Shown here one piece after another: positions 1-5,636 of a stretch of 9,504 nucleotides of DNA (its first letter is position 1; each line of letters begins with the position of its first letter). The stretch comes from Acidobacteriota bacterium (GTDB taxonomy: Bacteria > Acidobacteriota > Polarisedimenticolia > Gp22-AA2). Location: positions 1 through 9,504 of the forward strand of contig JACQNT010000152.1 in the NCBI GenBank assembly GCA_016202915.1, written 5' to 3'. Made by a program: the position numbers and the translations under genes. The notes beneath the pieces were generated by a model that was not told where the DNA came from, searched no databases, and was given only the letters and a program-made list of their open reading frames with translations.

Positions 1-1
1 C

Positions 2-802
2 GACCCGTCCCTGGCCTCCCAGGCGGCGGCCCTCGCGCTCCCGCTCTACACCCTGCACACTCCCGACGTGGAAAGCACCCTGGCCGCCCTCGAAAGCCTG
101 GGGGCGGCGCTCGGGACCCCGGAGCGCGCGCGGCTCCTGGCGGATGGCCTGCGGCGGCGCCTCGCGGCGATCGGCTCGCGCGTGGCGGGCCTTCGGCCAC
201 CGCGCGTCCTGTTCATCGTCTGGGGCGAGCCGCTGGTGGTCCCGGGGAGAGCCTCCTTTCTCACCGACGCCCTGCGGCGGGCCGGGGGCGCCTCGATCAC
301 CGCCGGGGCGCCGGGTGCCTGGCCCGCCTTCGACCTGGAGGCGGCGGTCGCGGCGGCGCCCGAGGTCATCCTGATGACGAAGGAGAACCGGCCGCTCGCG
401 GAGAGGCTGCCGGGCGATCCCGCGTGGGCGTCCGTCCCGGCGGTGCGGCGCGGCAGGATCCTGCTCGTGAGCGACTCGATCCAGCGGCCCGGGCCGCGGG
501 TGGTGAGCGGCATCGAGGAGGTCGCCCGGGCCCTCCATCCGAAAGCGTTCACCGGCGACCGGCAGACCGGCGGGCAAGAAAGAAGCCGTGCGAACCGCGG
601 CGGTCCGCACGGCGGGGGAATCGGGGTCGGGCACCCGTCTGCCCTTCCCCTGAACGACAGCGATTCTCCCATTCCCACCGGGCCCCGGAAAGGAGGCCCG
701 GAGAAAATCCGGTGCATGCGTGCAGCAGGCGCAGGAGGCAGAACCGCGGCCGAGCCCGGAGGGGCGCCCGGCGCGACAGGAGGCGTCCATGGGGTTCTTT
801 AA
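2..802 (+). CDS. Periplasmic cobalamin/iron-chelate substrate-binding protein (BtuF/FepB-like), 5' partial
   Basis: This is the C-terminal part of an ABC-transporter substrate-binding protein of the Fe3+-siderophore/cobalamin family (PF01497 type). Such proteins capture the ligand in the periplasm and hand it to a BtuCD-like permease. The N-terminus and signal peptide lie outside the window. Visible family features are a long helix (encoded about 75-190), a second-lobe strand VLFIVWGEPLVVPG (about 205-250), the segment ASFLTDALRRAGG, the strand EVILMT, and a closing SGIEEVARALHP near 505-540, where family members normally end. No stop codon occurs there. The frame stays open for about 80 more codons of low-complexity Gly/Arg/Pro sequence over a hairpin-rich region and stops with TAA at 800-802, overlapping the DoxX start. 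I think the true domain ends near 550 and the tail is either a non-conserved extension or the result of a lost stop. Vitamin B12 versus siderophore cannot be decided from this part. Confidence 0.7.
   Translation, partial: DPSLASQAAALALPLYTLHTPDVESTLAALESLGAALGTPERARLLADGLRRRLAAIGSRVAGLRPPRVLFIVWGEPLVVPGRASFLTDALRRAGGASITAGAPGAWPAFDLEAAVAAAPEVILMTKENRPLAERLPGDPAWASVPAVRRGRILLVSDSIQRPGPRVVSGIEEVARALHPKAFTGDRQTGGQERSRANRGGPHGGGIGVGHPSALPLNDSDSPIPTGPRKGGPEKIRCMRAAGAGGRTAAEPGGAPGATGGVHGVL
551..570 (+). repeat. Three short direct copies of ACCGG
   Basis: ACCGG occurs at 551, 558 and 566, just after the expected end of the binding-protein domain. The spacing is 7 and 8 bases. It may be a simple-sequence remnant or part of a folded RNA; no function is assigned. 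Confidence 0.35.
585..613. terminator. Strong GC-rich hairpin after the binding-protein domain
   Basis: GCCGTGCG (585-592) pairs perfectly with CGCACGGC (606-613). Inside it, after one A-C mismatch, ACCG pairs with CGGT around a CGG triloop, giving 12 paired bases in all. It lies about 35 bases past the expected domain end, where a terminator would be placed. No T-run follows and the frame is open through it, so it could also be a folded element in the mRNA. Confidence 0.35.
680..712 (+). other. Two overlapping, mutually exclusive hairpins upstream of doxX
   Basis: GGGCC (680-684) can pair with GGCCC (695-699). CCGGA (698-702) can pair with TCCGG (708-712) around a GAAAA loop. The two stems share bases 698-699, so they cannot both be complete. 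The second hairpin resembles the CCGGUGAAAAUCCGG arm of cobalamin riboswitches, but the conserved ACUGU and the terminal GCCAGGAGACCUGCC-like parts are not recognisable. The distance to the doxX start (about 75 bases) would suit a leader element. Confidence 0.25.
778..783 (+). promoter_or_regulatory. Ribosome binding site deciding the doxX start
   Basis: AGGAGG is a perfect Shine-Dalgarno core 5 nt before the ATG at 789. It favours this start over the in-frame upstream alternative at about 720. Confidence 0.7.
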
Positions 803-1268
803 GGGCAGGATCGAGGACTACAGCTCGCCGCTGGCCGGGCTGCCGGCCAGGCTCTTCACCGGCTACTTCTTCCTCATGTACGGGATCGAAAAGGCGACGG
901 CGGGCTTCGGCGGGTCGGCGCTCCGCGAGACGCTGCGGCGGTGGGCCGGCGAGACGCGCTACGCGTTCTACGTCCCGTTCCTGCAGAAGGCGGCGATTCC
1001 GCACGCCGAGGTCTTCGCCTTTCTGGTGACCTACGGCGAGATCGCCGTCGGTGCGGCGCTCCTGCTGGGGGGCGCCACGCGGCTCGCGGCGCTCGGGGGG
1101 GCGTTCCTCTGCCTGAACTTCCTGTTTGCCAGCGGCGTTCCCCTGCTGAGCGTCGAGCAGCCGGCCGTCTTCACCCTCCTGCTCGTCACGATTTACGCGA
1201 CCGCCGCAGGCAGGGCCCTCGGGCTGGACCACTTCCTGAAGAATCGGCTGCCGCGCTGGGCGGCCTGA
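789..1268 (+). CDS. DoxX family membrane protein
   Basis: A 159-residue integral membrane protein of the DoxX/DoxD-like family. These are small four-helix inner-membrane proteins, some of which are linked to thiosulfate:quinone oxidoreductase or oxidative-stress complexes; most are uncharacterised. Hydrophobic segments are at about residues 15-32, 74-94, 98-117 and 125-141. Typical family marks are the RLFTGYFFLMYGIEK segment in helix 1 and the E-x5-ALLLGGATRLAAL stretch linking helices 2 and 3. The ATG at 789 is chosen because AGGAGG lies 5 nt upstream and the preceding codons encode only low-complexity sequence. The start lies inside the open tail of the upstream binding-protein frame (14-nt overlap in another frame). 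No DoxA-like partner or other oxidoreductase subunit is adjacent, so the substrate is unknown. The gene is convergent with the GAF gene 19 nt downstream. Confidence 0.8.
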   Translation: MGFFKGRIEDYSSPLAGLPARLFTGYFFLMYGIEKATAGFGGSALRETLRRWAGETRYAFYVPFLQKAAIPHAEVFAFLVTYGEIAVGAALLLGGATRLAALGGAFLCLNFLFASGVPLLSVEQPAVFTLLLVTIYATAAGRALGLDHFLKNRLPRWAA

Positions 1269-1279
1269 AGGCGCCGCCC
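1258..1279. terminator. Hairpin between convergent doxX and GAF genes
   Basis: GGGCGGC (1258-1264) pairs perfectly with GCCGCCC (1273-1279) around an 8-nt loop that contains the doxX stop. The hairpin fills the 19-nt gap between two convergent genes and is symmetric for both strands. There is no T-run, as is common in GC-rich genomes. Confidence 0.45.
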
Positions 1280-1287
1280 TCCGCCCC

Positions 1288-1812
1288 TCACAGCGCCTCG
1301 CCAACGAGGCGAGCGGCCTCCTCCAGGAGCCGCCGATCCTCCTCGTCGAAGGCGTCCGGCAGGTCGCTGTCGATGTCGATCTCCCCCGCCACCTGCCCCT
1401 CCTTGAAGATCGGCACCACGATCTCGGAGCGGGTCAGGTGGCTGCAGGCGAGGTAGCGGGGATCTTTCCCCACGTCGGGAACCACCACCGTCCGGCGCTC
1501 GCGCGCCGCCAGGCCGCAGATCCCCTGGCCGATCGGGATCGTCTCGTGCGGCGTCGGCAGACCGGCCTGGTTGTGCAGGACCAGGGCGCCGCCCTCGAGG
1601 AGATAGATGCCGGTCCAGGTGTACTTCCGCACGCCCCGGCTCAGGATGCGGACCACCGATCGGAGCCGGTCGTCCCGGTCGGCCGAGCGCCGCAGCGCCC
1701 GGCGCACCCGCTGCAGGAGAACCTGCCTGTCGAACGCCGCCCCGGCCGGCTCCGGAGATCCGCCCCGCGGCGCTTCCCTGCCAGGCCTGCCATCCCGGTC
1801 GTCAGTTCCCAC
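1288..1812 (-). CDS. GAF domain protein, free methionine-R-sulfoxide reductase-like
   Basis: A 174-residue single GAF-domain protein. Residues about 30-62 form a charged helical lead-in, and the GAF domain spans about 63-174. It closely follows the fRMsr (E. coli MsrC/YebR) pattern: IPIGQGICGLAARER (residues 92-106), VVVPDV, YLACSHLTRSEIVVPI (120-135), the EIDIDSD strand (144-150) and FDEEDRRLLE at the end. Cys99 and Cys123 match two of the three fRMsr cysteines, including the catalytic one (E. coli Cys118). The third (E. coli Cys84) is absent, with Thr91/Pro93 near its place. It may be a reductase with changed resolving chemistry or a ligand-sensing GAF protein. The GTG start at 1812 has GAGGAG 5 nt upstream; a longer frame back to 1962 exists but is antisense to the next gene and has no family similarity. 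Confidence 0.72.
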   Translation of the reverse strand: MGTDDRDGRPGREAPRGGSPEPAGAAFDRQVLLQRVRRALRRSADRDDRLRSVVRILSRGVRKYTWTGIYLLEGGALVLHNQAGLPTPHETIPIGQGICGLAARERRTVVVPDVGKDPRYLACSHLTRSEIVVPIFKEGQVAGEIDIDSDLPDAFDEEDRRLLEEAARLVGEAL

Positions 1813-1817
1813 GCGGT

Positions 1818-1823
1818 CTCCTC
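1818..1823 (-). promoter_or_regulatory. Ribosome binding site deciding the GAF-gene GTG start
   Basis: On the minus strand GAGGAG lies 5 nt before the GTG at 1812. It sits directly beside the plus-strand TATAAT of the divergent gene, so the two genes' start signals nearly interlock within 24 bp. Confidence 0.6.
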
Positions 1824-1836
1824 TATAATGCGGGCC
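1824..1836 (+). promoter_or_regulatory. TATAAT -10 box placed for a leaderless transcript
   Basis: TATAAT (1824-1829) is a perfect -10 hexamer, followed by 7 nt and then ATG at 1837, so transcription would begin at or next to the A of the start codon. No Shine-Dalgarno precedes this ATG. The -35 region is weak (TCGTCA at 1799-1804, spacing 19). The same geometry recurs before the genes at 4757 and 5637. Confidence 0.6.
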
Positions 1837-2343
1837 ATGCTGCACAGGGTGCCGGTCGCCAGAATCCTCGGGTTCCTGTTCCTCGCGACGGTGGCCCTGC
1901 TCGCCTGGATCACCTACGAGGGCTTCCGGACCTCCGCCGGCTCGCTGGGAGCCGGAAGCCACATCCGCTTCGCCCTGTTCGGAACCGTGGTGGTTCTGTT
2001 CACCTACGCGATGACGCTATTCTACTTCGTCGGCACCGGGAGCCGCATCAAAAAGGTCGTACGAGAATATGGTCTCAGCGGCGACCTGGCCGGGAGGACC
2101 CGGCACTTCAAGTCGCAACTGTTCCCCTGGCTCACCTTCACGCCCCTCGTGATCATGGCGGCGTTCATCATCGGAGGGGGCGCGCACACGCGCGTGATCC
2201 CCGGCTGGGCGCACGGCTCCCTGGCGCTCGTCGGCCTCGGCATGCACCTGGTGACCTCCTTCCTGGCGATCAGGTCGATCGGCGAGAACATCGTGCTGAT
2301 CGACGCGATCGACGCGGCGCTCCCGGAGACGGCGGGCGAATGA
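1837..2343 (+). CDS. Hypothetical four-helix inner-membrane protein
   Basis: A 168-residue membrane protein that I cannot assign to a named family. Hydrophobic segments lie at about residues 9-27, 45-66, 97-115 and 125-146. Between helices 2 and 3 is a polar, basic loop (FVGTGSRIKKVVREYGL, then a Gly-Arg-rich turn), probably cytosolic. The C-terminal 20 residues after helix 4 are amphipathic and acidic (NIVLIDAIDAALPE). The ATG at 1837 is chosen because a perfect TATAAT ends exactly 7 nt before it; an in-frame ATG at 1828 overlaps that box and would lie upstream of the predicted transcript start. The gene's last bases overlap the decarboxylase start (ATGA at 2340-2343), so the two are probably translated together and may act together, perhaps with this protein as a membrane anchor or transporter for that enzyme's substrate or product. 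That is inference only. Confidence 0.65.
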   Translation: MLHRVPVARILGFLFLATVALLAWITYEGFRTSAGSLGAGSHIRFALFGTVVVLFTYAMTLFYFVGTGSRIKKVVREYGLSGDLAGRTRHFKSQLFPWLTFTPLVIMAAFIIGGGAHTRVIPGWAHGSLALVGLGMHLVTSFLAIRSIGENIVLIDAIDAALPETAGE

Positions 2344-3881
2344 GCGGCCCCGCGGAACCGCCCCTCCCCTCCTTCCTGTTCCTCGGTGTGCGCGGCGAAG
2401 GGATCGATTCCCTCCGGGCCCGCATCGGACGCATCCTGGAGGATCACAGGCGCTACCGGGAGGAGGCCTTCCAGCCCGGGGCTGGCGAGGGAGCCCGCGG
2501 GGAGGCCCGCGAGACGGCCGCGCCGGCCGGCGACCTCGACGCCGCGCTCGGGGAACTGCTCGACCGCCTGCGCTCCAACGCCCCCTATTTCCACCCGCGC
2601 TACGCGGCCCAGATGATCAAGGACCCGGCGGTCCCGGCCGTGCTCGGGTACCTGGCGGCGATGCTGATCAACCCGAACAACCACGCCTACGAAGGGGGGC
2701 CGGCCACGACCGAGATGGAGCTGGAGGTCGTGGACGACCTCCTGCGCCTCAGCGGGTTCATGGCGGGGGGGCGCGCGGCGGGGTGGGGGCACCTGTGCTC
2801 CGGGGGATCCCTGGCGAACCTGGAGGCGCTGTGGGCGGTGCGCGACTCTCGGCCCGAGGGGCCGGTCGTCTTCTCCCGCGCCTCCCACTATTCCTGGAAG
2901 CGCAACGCCGCCCTGCTGCGGATCCCGCGGGTCATCGAGGCGGAGGTGGACGCCCGCTTCCGCATGGACCCGGATCACCTCGCCCGCATCCTCGAGAAGG
3001 AGCGTCCCGCCCTCGTGGTCGCCAACCTGGGGACGACCGGCACCGGATCGATCGATCCGCTCGAGGCGATCCTCGAACTCCGGGAGCGGCACGGCTTCCA
3101 CCTGCACGTGGACGCCGCCTACGGGGGGTACGCCCGCGCCTGCCTTCGGGGCCCGGGCAGAACGCTCCTGACCGAGGCGACGGCGCGGCAGCGGACGGGG
3201 CTCTCGGAGTATGCCTACCGGCAGATCCGGGCGCTGGGGCGCGCCGACTCGGTCACCATCGACCCGCACAAGCACGGGCTCTCCCCCTACGGGGCGGGGG
3301 CGATCCTCTACAGAGACGAGGCCCTGAAGCGCCCGCTCCTGAACACCGCCCCCTACACCTACCACCTCGCCGACCGGCCGAACCTGGGAACGATCAGCCT
3401 GGAGGGGTCCCGCCCGGGCGCCGCGGCCGCCGCCTGCTGGCTGACGCACCGCGTGGTGCCGCTCGACGCCTCGGGTTACGGCGCCATCGTGGGGGCCGGC
3501 CTGCGCGTCGCCCGCGAGTTCCACGCCCGGGCCTTGGAGGCCCCGCTCGCCCGACCCCTGCACGAGCCGGATCTCGACATCCTGTGCCTTGTCCGGCTGC
3601 CCCGATCCGGAGTCGAGGACAGTGGCGTCACTCTCGGGGCGATCGACCGTGCCACCGGGGAGGTCTACGGCAGGCTCTCGGTGGGCGGCCCCGGACGCCC
3701 CCCCGTCCTGCTGTCGCGCTTCAACCTCCCGGCCGACCTGGCCTGCCGGGCCCTGCCGTTCGCCGCGCGCGACGTCGATTCGCTCGGGGCGCTCCGGCTG
3801 GTGCTGATGAAGCACTGGCTGGCGCTGGGGGAGCACGCCGGGACCCTGGAGGAGATGATGGCGGCGGTGCTGGGCTCCTGA
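2340..3881 (+). CDS. PLP-dependent group II amino-acid decarboxylase-like protein
   Basis: A 513-residue pyridoxal-phosphate enzyme of the group II decarboxylase family (glutamate, tyrosine/aromatic and diaminobutyrate decarboxylases; fold type I), expected in the cytosol. Visible landmarks are YFHPRYAAQM (residues 83-92), the cofactor-phosphate motif SGGSLANLEAL (154-164), SRASHYSWKRNA with the ring-stacking His183 (179-190), NLGTTGTGSIDP (229-240), HVDAAYGGY with Asp258 pairing to the PLP nitrogen (256-264), and DPHKHGLSPYG with Lys311 as the probable Schiff-base lysine. The N-terminus begins with about 65 variable residues, including an Ala/Gly/Glu-rich linker at 45-66. The C-terminal small domain is present, so the enzyme looks full length. 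The substrate cannot be read from the sequence; L-2,4-diaminobutyrate, glutamate and aromatic amino acids are all possible. It overlaps the upstream membrane-protein gene by 4 nt. Confidence 0.85.
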   Translation: MSGPAEPPLPSFLFLGVRGEGIDSLRARIGRILEDHRRYREEAFQPGAGEGARGEARETAAPAGDLDAALGELLDRLRSNAPYFHPRYAAQMIKDPAVPAVLGYLAAMLINPNNHAYEGGPATTEMELEVVDDLLRLSGFMAGGRAAGWGHLCSGGSLANLEALWAVRDSRPEGPVVFSRASHYSWKRNAALLRIPRVIEAEVDARFRMDPDHLARILEKERPALVVANLGTTGTGSIDPLEAILELRERHGFHLHVDAAYGGYARACLRGPGRTLLTEATARQRTGLSEYAYRQIRALGRADSVTIDPHKHGLSPYGAGAILYRDEALKRPLLNTAPYTYHLADRPNLGTISLEGSRPGAAAAACWLTHRVVPLDASGYGAIVGAGLRVAREFHARALEAPLARPLHEPDLDILCLVRLPRSGVEDSGVTLGAIDRATGEVYGRLSVGGPGRPPVLLSRFNLPADLACRALPFAARDVDSLGALRLVLMKHWLALGEHAGTLEEMMAAVLGS

Positions 3882-3909
3882 CCGCGCCGGGCCCCGCCGA
3901 TCAGGCGCC
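3873..3909. terminator. Inverted repeat spanning the convergent stops of the decarboxylase and OMP genes
   Basis: GGC-T-CCTGA (3873-3881) pairs with TCAGG-C-GCC (3901-3909): 5 bp, one T-C mismatch, then 3 bp, enclosing a GC-rich 19-nt interior. Both stop codons lie in the arms, and the structure is symmetric for both strands. It is a plausible two-way terminator. Confidence 0.4.
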
Positions 3910-4584
3910 GCCGAGGACCAGGGTGAGACCCATCGTGAACTCGAGATAGTCCCGGGAGCCGCGCTCGCTCGTGGAGTACCTGATCTGACGGGCGTCGATG
4001 CGGAAGCCGCTCTTCTCGCCGCCAAACAGCCGCAGGCCCCCGCCGTAGTTGAGGAGGAAGTCGTTCTCGTCCCCGACGAGGGTATCCAGGTTCTTCTGCA
4101 TATCCGGGTCGGCGGACGATCCGAAGGTGCTGAAATTGATCAAGCCGATGCCGCCGGTGACGTACACCACCACCTTGTCCCGCCGGTGCAGGAAGAAATT
4201 GTAGATGTAGTTGATCCTCCCGGTGAGCAGGTCGGCGCTGAAGTCGGCCGTCTTGGCCTCGAACATCATCGTCGTGTTGTTGAAGATCGTGCCGTCCGCC
4301 GTGCCCGCGGTCGCCGCGCCGGCGAACGCGAACTCGATCATCTGCTTCTTGGTGTAGTGATAGGCGAAGCGGAACCCGTAGGTCAGGTCGTCCTCCAGGC
4401 TGATTTGCAGCCTGTCGTTGGGGCCGGACACGGCCGCGACCTCGGCCTCGCTCCCGAACTTGACGTAACCGAGGTACGGCATGATCTCCCAGGCCTTCTC
4501 GCGGTTCTGCGCCCGGGCCTCCCCGGCCGGGCCGATCCCGGCCAGGATCGTCAGGAAGATCGCCCTCATGATCGAGCGTCGCAT
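3901..4584 (-). CDS. Outer-membrane beta-barrel protein (OmpW/OprF-like fold)
   Basis: A 227-residue exported protein predicted to form an outer-membrane beta-barrel. Residues 1-25 are a classic Sec signal peptide (basic MRRSIMR, hydrophobic AIFLTILAGIG, cleavage after ARA at Ala25). The mature part is a series of alternating strands: EIMPYLGYVKFG, YGFRFAYHY, MIEFAFAGAAT, RINYIYNFF, KVVVYVTGGIGLINF, FLLNYGGGLRLF, GFRIDARQIRYST and YLEFTMGLTLVLGG. The YVTGGIGL and NYGGGLRLF motifs are typical of porin-like small barrels. The protein ends in Ala rather than the usual aromatic residue. The ATG at 4584 is chosen over an internal ATG (4569) because it completes the signal peptide and has a purine-rich GAGAGAG just upstream. 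The gene is monocistronic, convergent with the decarboxylase and divergent from fdhD. Its cargo, if any, is unknown. Confidence 0.78.
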   Translation of the reverse strand: MRRSIMRAIFLTILAGIGPAGEARAQNREKAWEIMPYLGYVKFGSEAEVAAVSGPNDRLQISLEDDLTYGFRFAYHYTKKQMIEFAFAGAATAGTADGTIFNNTTMMFEAKTADFSADLLTGRINYIYNFFLHRRDKVVVYVTGGIGLINFSTFGSSADPDMQKNLDTLVGDENDFLLNYGGGLRLFGGEKSGFRIDARQIRYSTSERGSRDYLEFTMGLTLVLGGA

Positions 4585-4629
4585 CGCACTCTCTCGAAGA
4601 CGGAACCCGCGTAGATTGCCGGGAAAACG

Positions 4630-4662
4630 GCATACCTTTGCAGAAGGGCCCTCCACTGTCAA
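4630..4662 (-). promoter_or_regulatory. Possible promoter of the beta-barrel gene
   Basis: On the minus strand there is a perfect TTGACA -35 (4662-4657), and TATGCC occurs at 4635-4630. The 22-nt spacing is too long for an ordinary housekeeping sigma-factor promoter, so either the -10 lies elsewhere or an activator is needed. No other -10-like box is clearly better. Confidence 0.3.
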
Positions 4663-4690
4663 GTCCAAAGTGCGCCGGCGGATGGAAGGC

Positions 4691-4721
4691 GCGGCGCGGA
4701 CGCCGCGGCCCCGGAGGGGCC
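4691..4721. other. Two adjacent hairpins in the OMP-fdhD divergent region
   Basis: GCGGC (4691-4695) pairs with GCCGC (4702-4706). It is followed at once by GGCCCC (4707-4712), which pairs with GGGGCC (4716-4721) around a 3-nt loop. The pair lies 23 bp upstream of the fdhD -10 box. It could be an operator-like palindrome or simple GC-rich structure; nothing else is seen in the 172-bp intergenic region apart from the promoter-like boxes. Confidence 0.3.
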
Positions 4722-4743
4722 CGCCGGGAGGGACCGCCTCCTG

Positions 4744-4756
4744 TAGAATGACGGGC
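4744..4756 (+). promoter_or_regulatory. TAGAAT -10 box placed for a leaderless fdhD transcript
   Basis: TAGAAT (4744-4749) is followed by exactly 7 nt and then the fdhD ATG at 4757. No Shine-Dalgarno sequence lies in the usual window, and no clear -35 is seen. The arrangement matches those before 1837 and 5637. Confidence 0.55.
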
Positions 4757-5605
4757 ATGCCCCAGGAGCCGGTCGAGAAGAGGACGATCTGGAAGATCCA
4801 GGACGGCGGCCGGAGCGAGGTCGCCGACTGGGTCGTCGTCGAGGAGCCCCTGGAGATCCGGGTGGAGGGCGAGAGCCTCGCCGTCATCATGCGGACTCCC
4901 GGCCACGACGTCGAGCTCGCCGCCGGCTTCTCCCTGACCGAGGGCGTGGTCGCCTCCCTGAGCGAGATCGGCACCATCCGGCAGTGCCGTTCGGAGGACC
5001 GTTCGGGGTCGGAAAAGGATTCGGAGGCGGAGGAGGCCGCCAAATTGAACGTGGTCGAGATCTCCCTGGTCCCCGGAGCCGCCTTCGACCCGGGCAGGCT
5101 GCGGCGGAACCTGATGGCCAGCGCGGCCTGCGGCCTCTGCGGCAAAGCGTCGCTCGAGGCCCTGGCCACCCAGGCCCGCCCGGTGGCATCCGGGATGCGC
5201 GTGGAGCGCGCCGTCCTGGAAGACCTCCCGGCCCGCCTCCTGGAGGCCCAGGCCTCCTTCGGGCGCACCGGGGCGCTGCACGCCTCCGGGCTGTTCGACG
5301 GCGCGGGCCGGCTGCGGGTCTGCCGCGAGGACGTCGGCCGCCACAACGCCGTGGACAAGGTGATCGGGCGGATGGCGCTCGACGGAGCGCCCCTCGGCGA
5401 CACCATCCTCCTGGTGTCGGGGAGGACCTCGTTCGAGATCCTGCAGAAGGCGGCGGTGGCCGGGATCCCCGTCGTGTGCGCCATCTCCGGGCCGACGACC
5501 CTGGCGATCGAGACGGCCCGCGCCTTCAACATCACCCTGGTGAACTTCCTGCGCGGCAGCGGGATGAACATCGCCTCCTGCCCGGAGCGGGTCGCCGGTC
5601 CGTGA
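4757..5605 (+). CDS. fdhD: Formate dehydrogenase accessory sulfurtransferase FdhD
   Basis: A 282-residue FdhD homologue. FdhD transfers sulfur from the cysteine desulfurase IscS to the molybdenum/tungsten-bis-MGD cofactor, which formate dehydrogenases need for activity; it acts in the cytosol. Diagnostic parts are EEPLEIRVEG near the N-terminus, RTPGHDVELAAGFSLTEG (residues 46-63), the catalytic loop ASAACGLCGK with Cys125 and Cys128 of the CxxC motif, TGALHASGLF (171-180), CREDVGRHNAVDKVIG (189-204), LVSGRTSFEILQKAA and FLRGSGMNIAS at the end. Length agrees with the E. coli protein (about 277 residues). An acidic, Ser/Glu-rich insert at about 78-96 is probably a surface loop. The start is fixed by the -10 box 7 nt upstream; another ATG at 4748 overlaps that box. 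No formate dehydrogenase subunit is in the window, so the client enzyme must be encoded elsewhere. Confidence 0.93.
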   Translation: MPQEPVEKRTIWKIQDGGRSEVADWVVVEEPLEIRVEGESLAVIMRTPGHDVELAAGFSLTEGVVASLSEIGTIRQCRSEDRSGSEKDSEAEEAAKLNVVEISLVPGAAFDPGRLRRNLMASAACGLCGKASLEALATQARPVASGMRVERAVLEDLPARLLEAQASFGRTGALHASGLFDGAGRLRVCREDVGRHNAVDKVIGRMALDGAPLGDTILLVSGRTSFEILQKAAVAGIPVVCAISGPTTLAIETARAFNITLVNFLRGSGMNIASCPERVAGP

Positions 5606-5623
5606 GCCGGGCGGCGGATCGGG

Positions 5624-5636
5624 TAGAATCCACCGG
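5624..5636 (+). promoter_or_regulatory. TAGAAT -10 box placed for a leaderless ispH transcript
   Basis: TAGAAT (5624-5629) is followed by exactly 7 nt (CCACCGG) and then the ispH ATG at 5637. It sits in the 31-bp gap after fdhD, so ispH can be transcribed separately from fdhD. The -35 is weak (GTGAGC at 5602-5607, overlapping the fdhD stop, spacing 16). Confidence 0.55.

Noticed and set aside
545..720. A cobalamin riboswitch on the minus strand (GGGAATGGGAGAAT and GCCGGTCTGCC look partly like the consensus).
   Set aside because: The conserved ACUGU/GC-rich block between the two is missing, spacing is wrong, and no minus-strand gene lies downstream for it to control.
549..1304. Minus-strand open frame opposite doxX and the binding-protein tail.
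   Set aside because: Composition is Arg/Glu/Gly-rich without domain signs, and doxX on the plus strand has a Shine-Dalgarno and four clear membrane helices.
2022..4025. A very long minus-strand open frame (over 660 codons) opposite the decarboxylase gene.
   Set aside because: Its product is Gly/Arg/Pro-rich with no recognisable family, while the plus strand encodes an intact PLP enzyme. Long antisense frames are expected at this GC content.
3665..5344. Minus-strand frame of about 560 codons crossing the outer-membrane protein and fdhD.
   Set aside because: It overlaps two well-supported genes in other frames and has no family resemblance.
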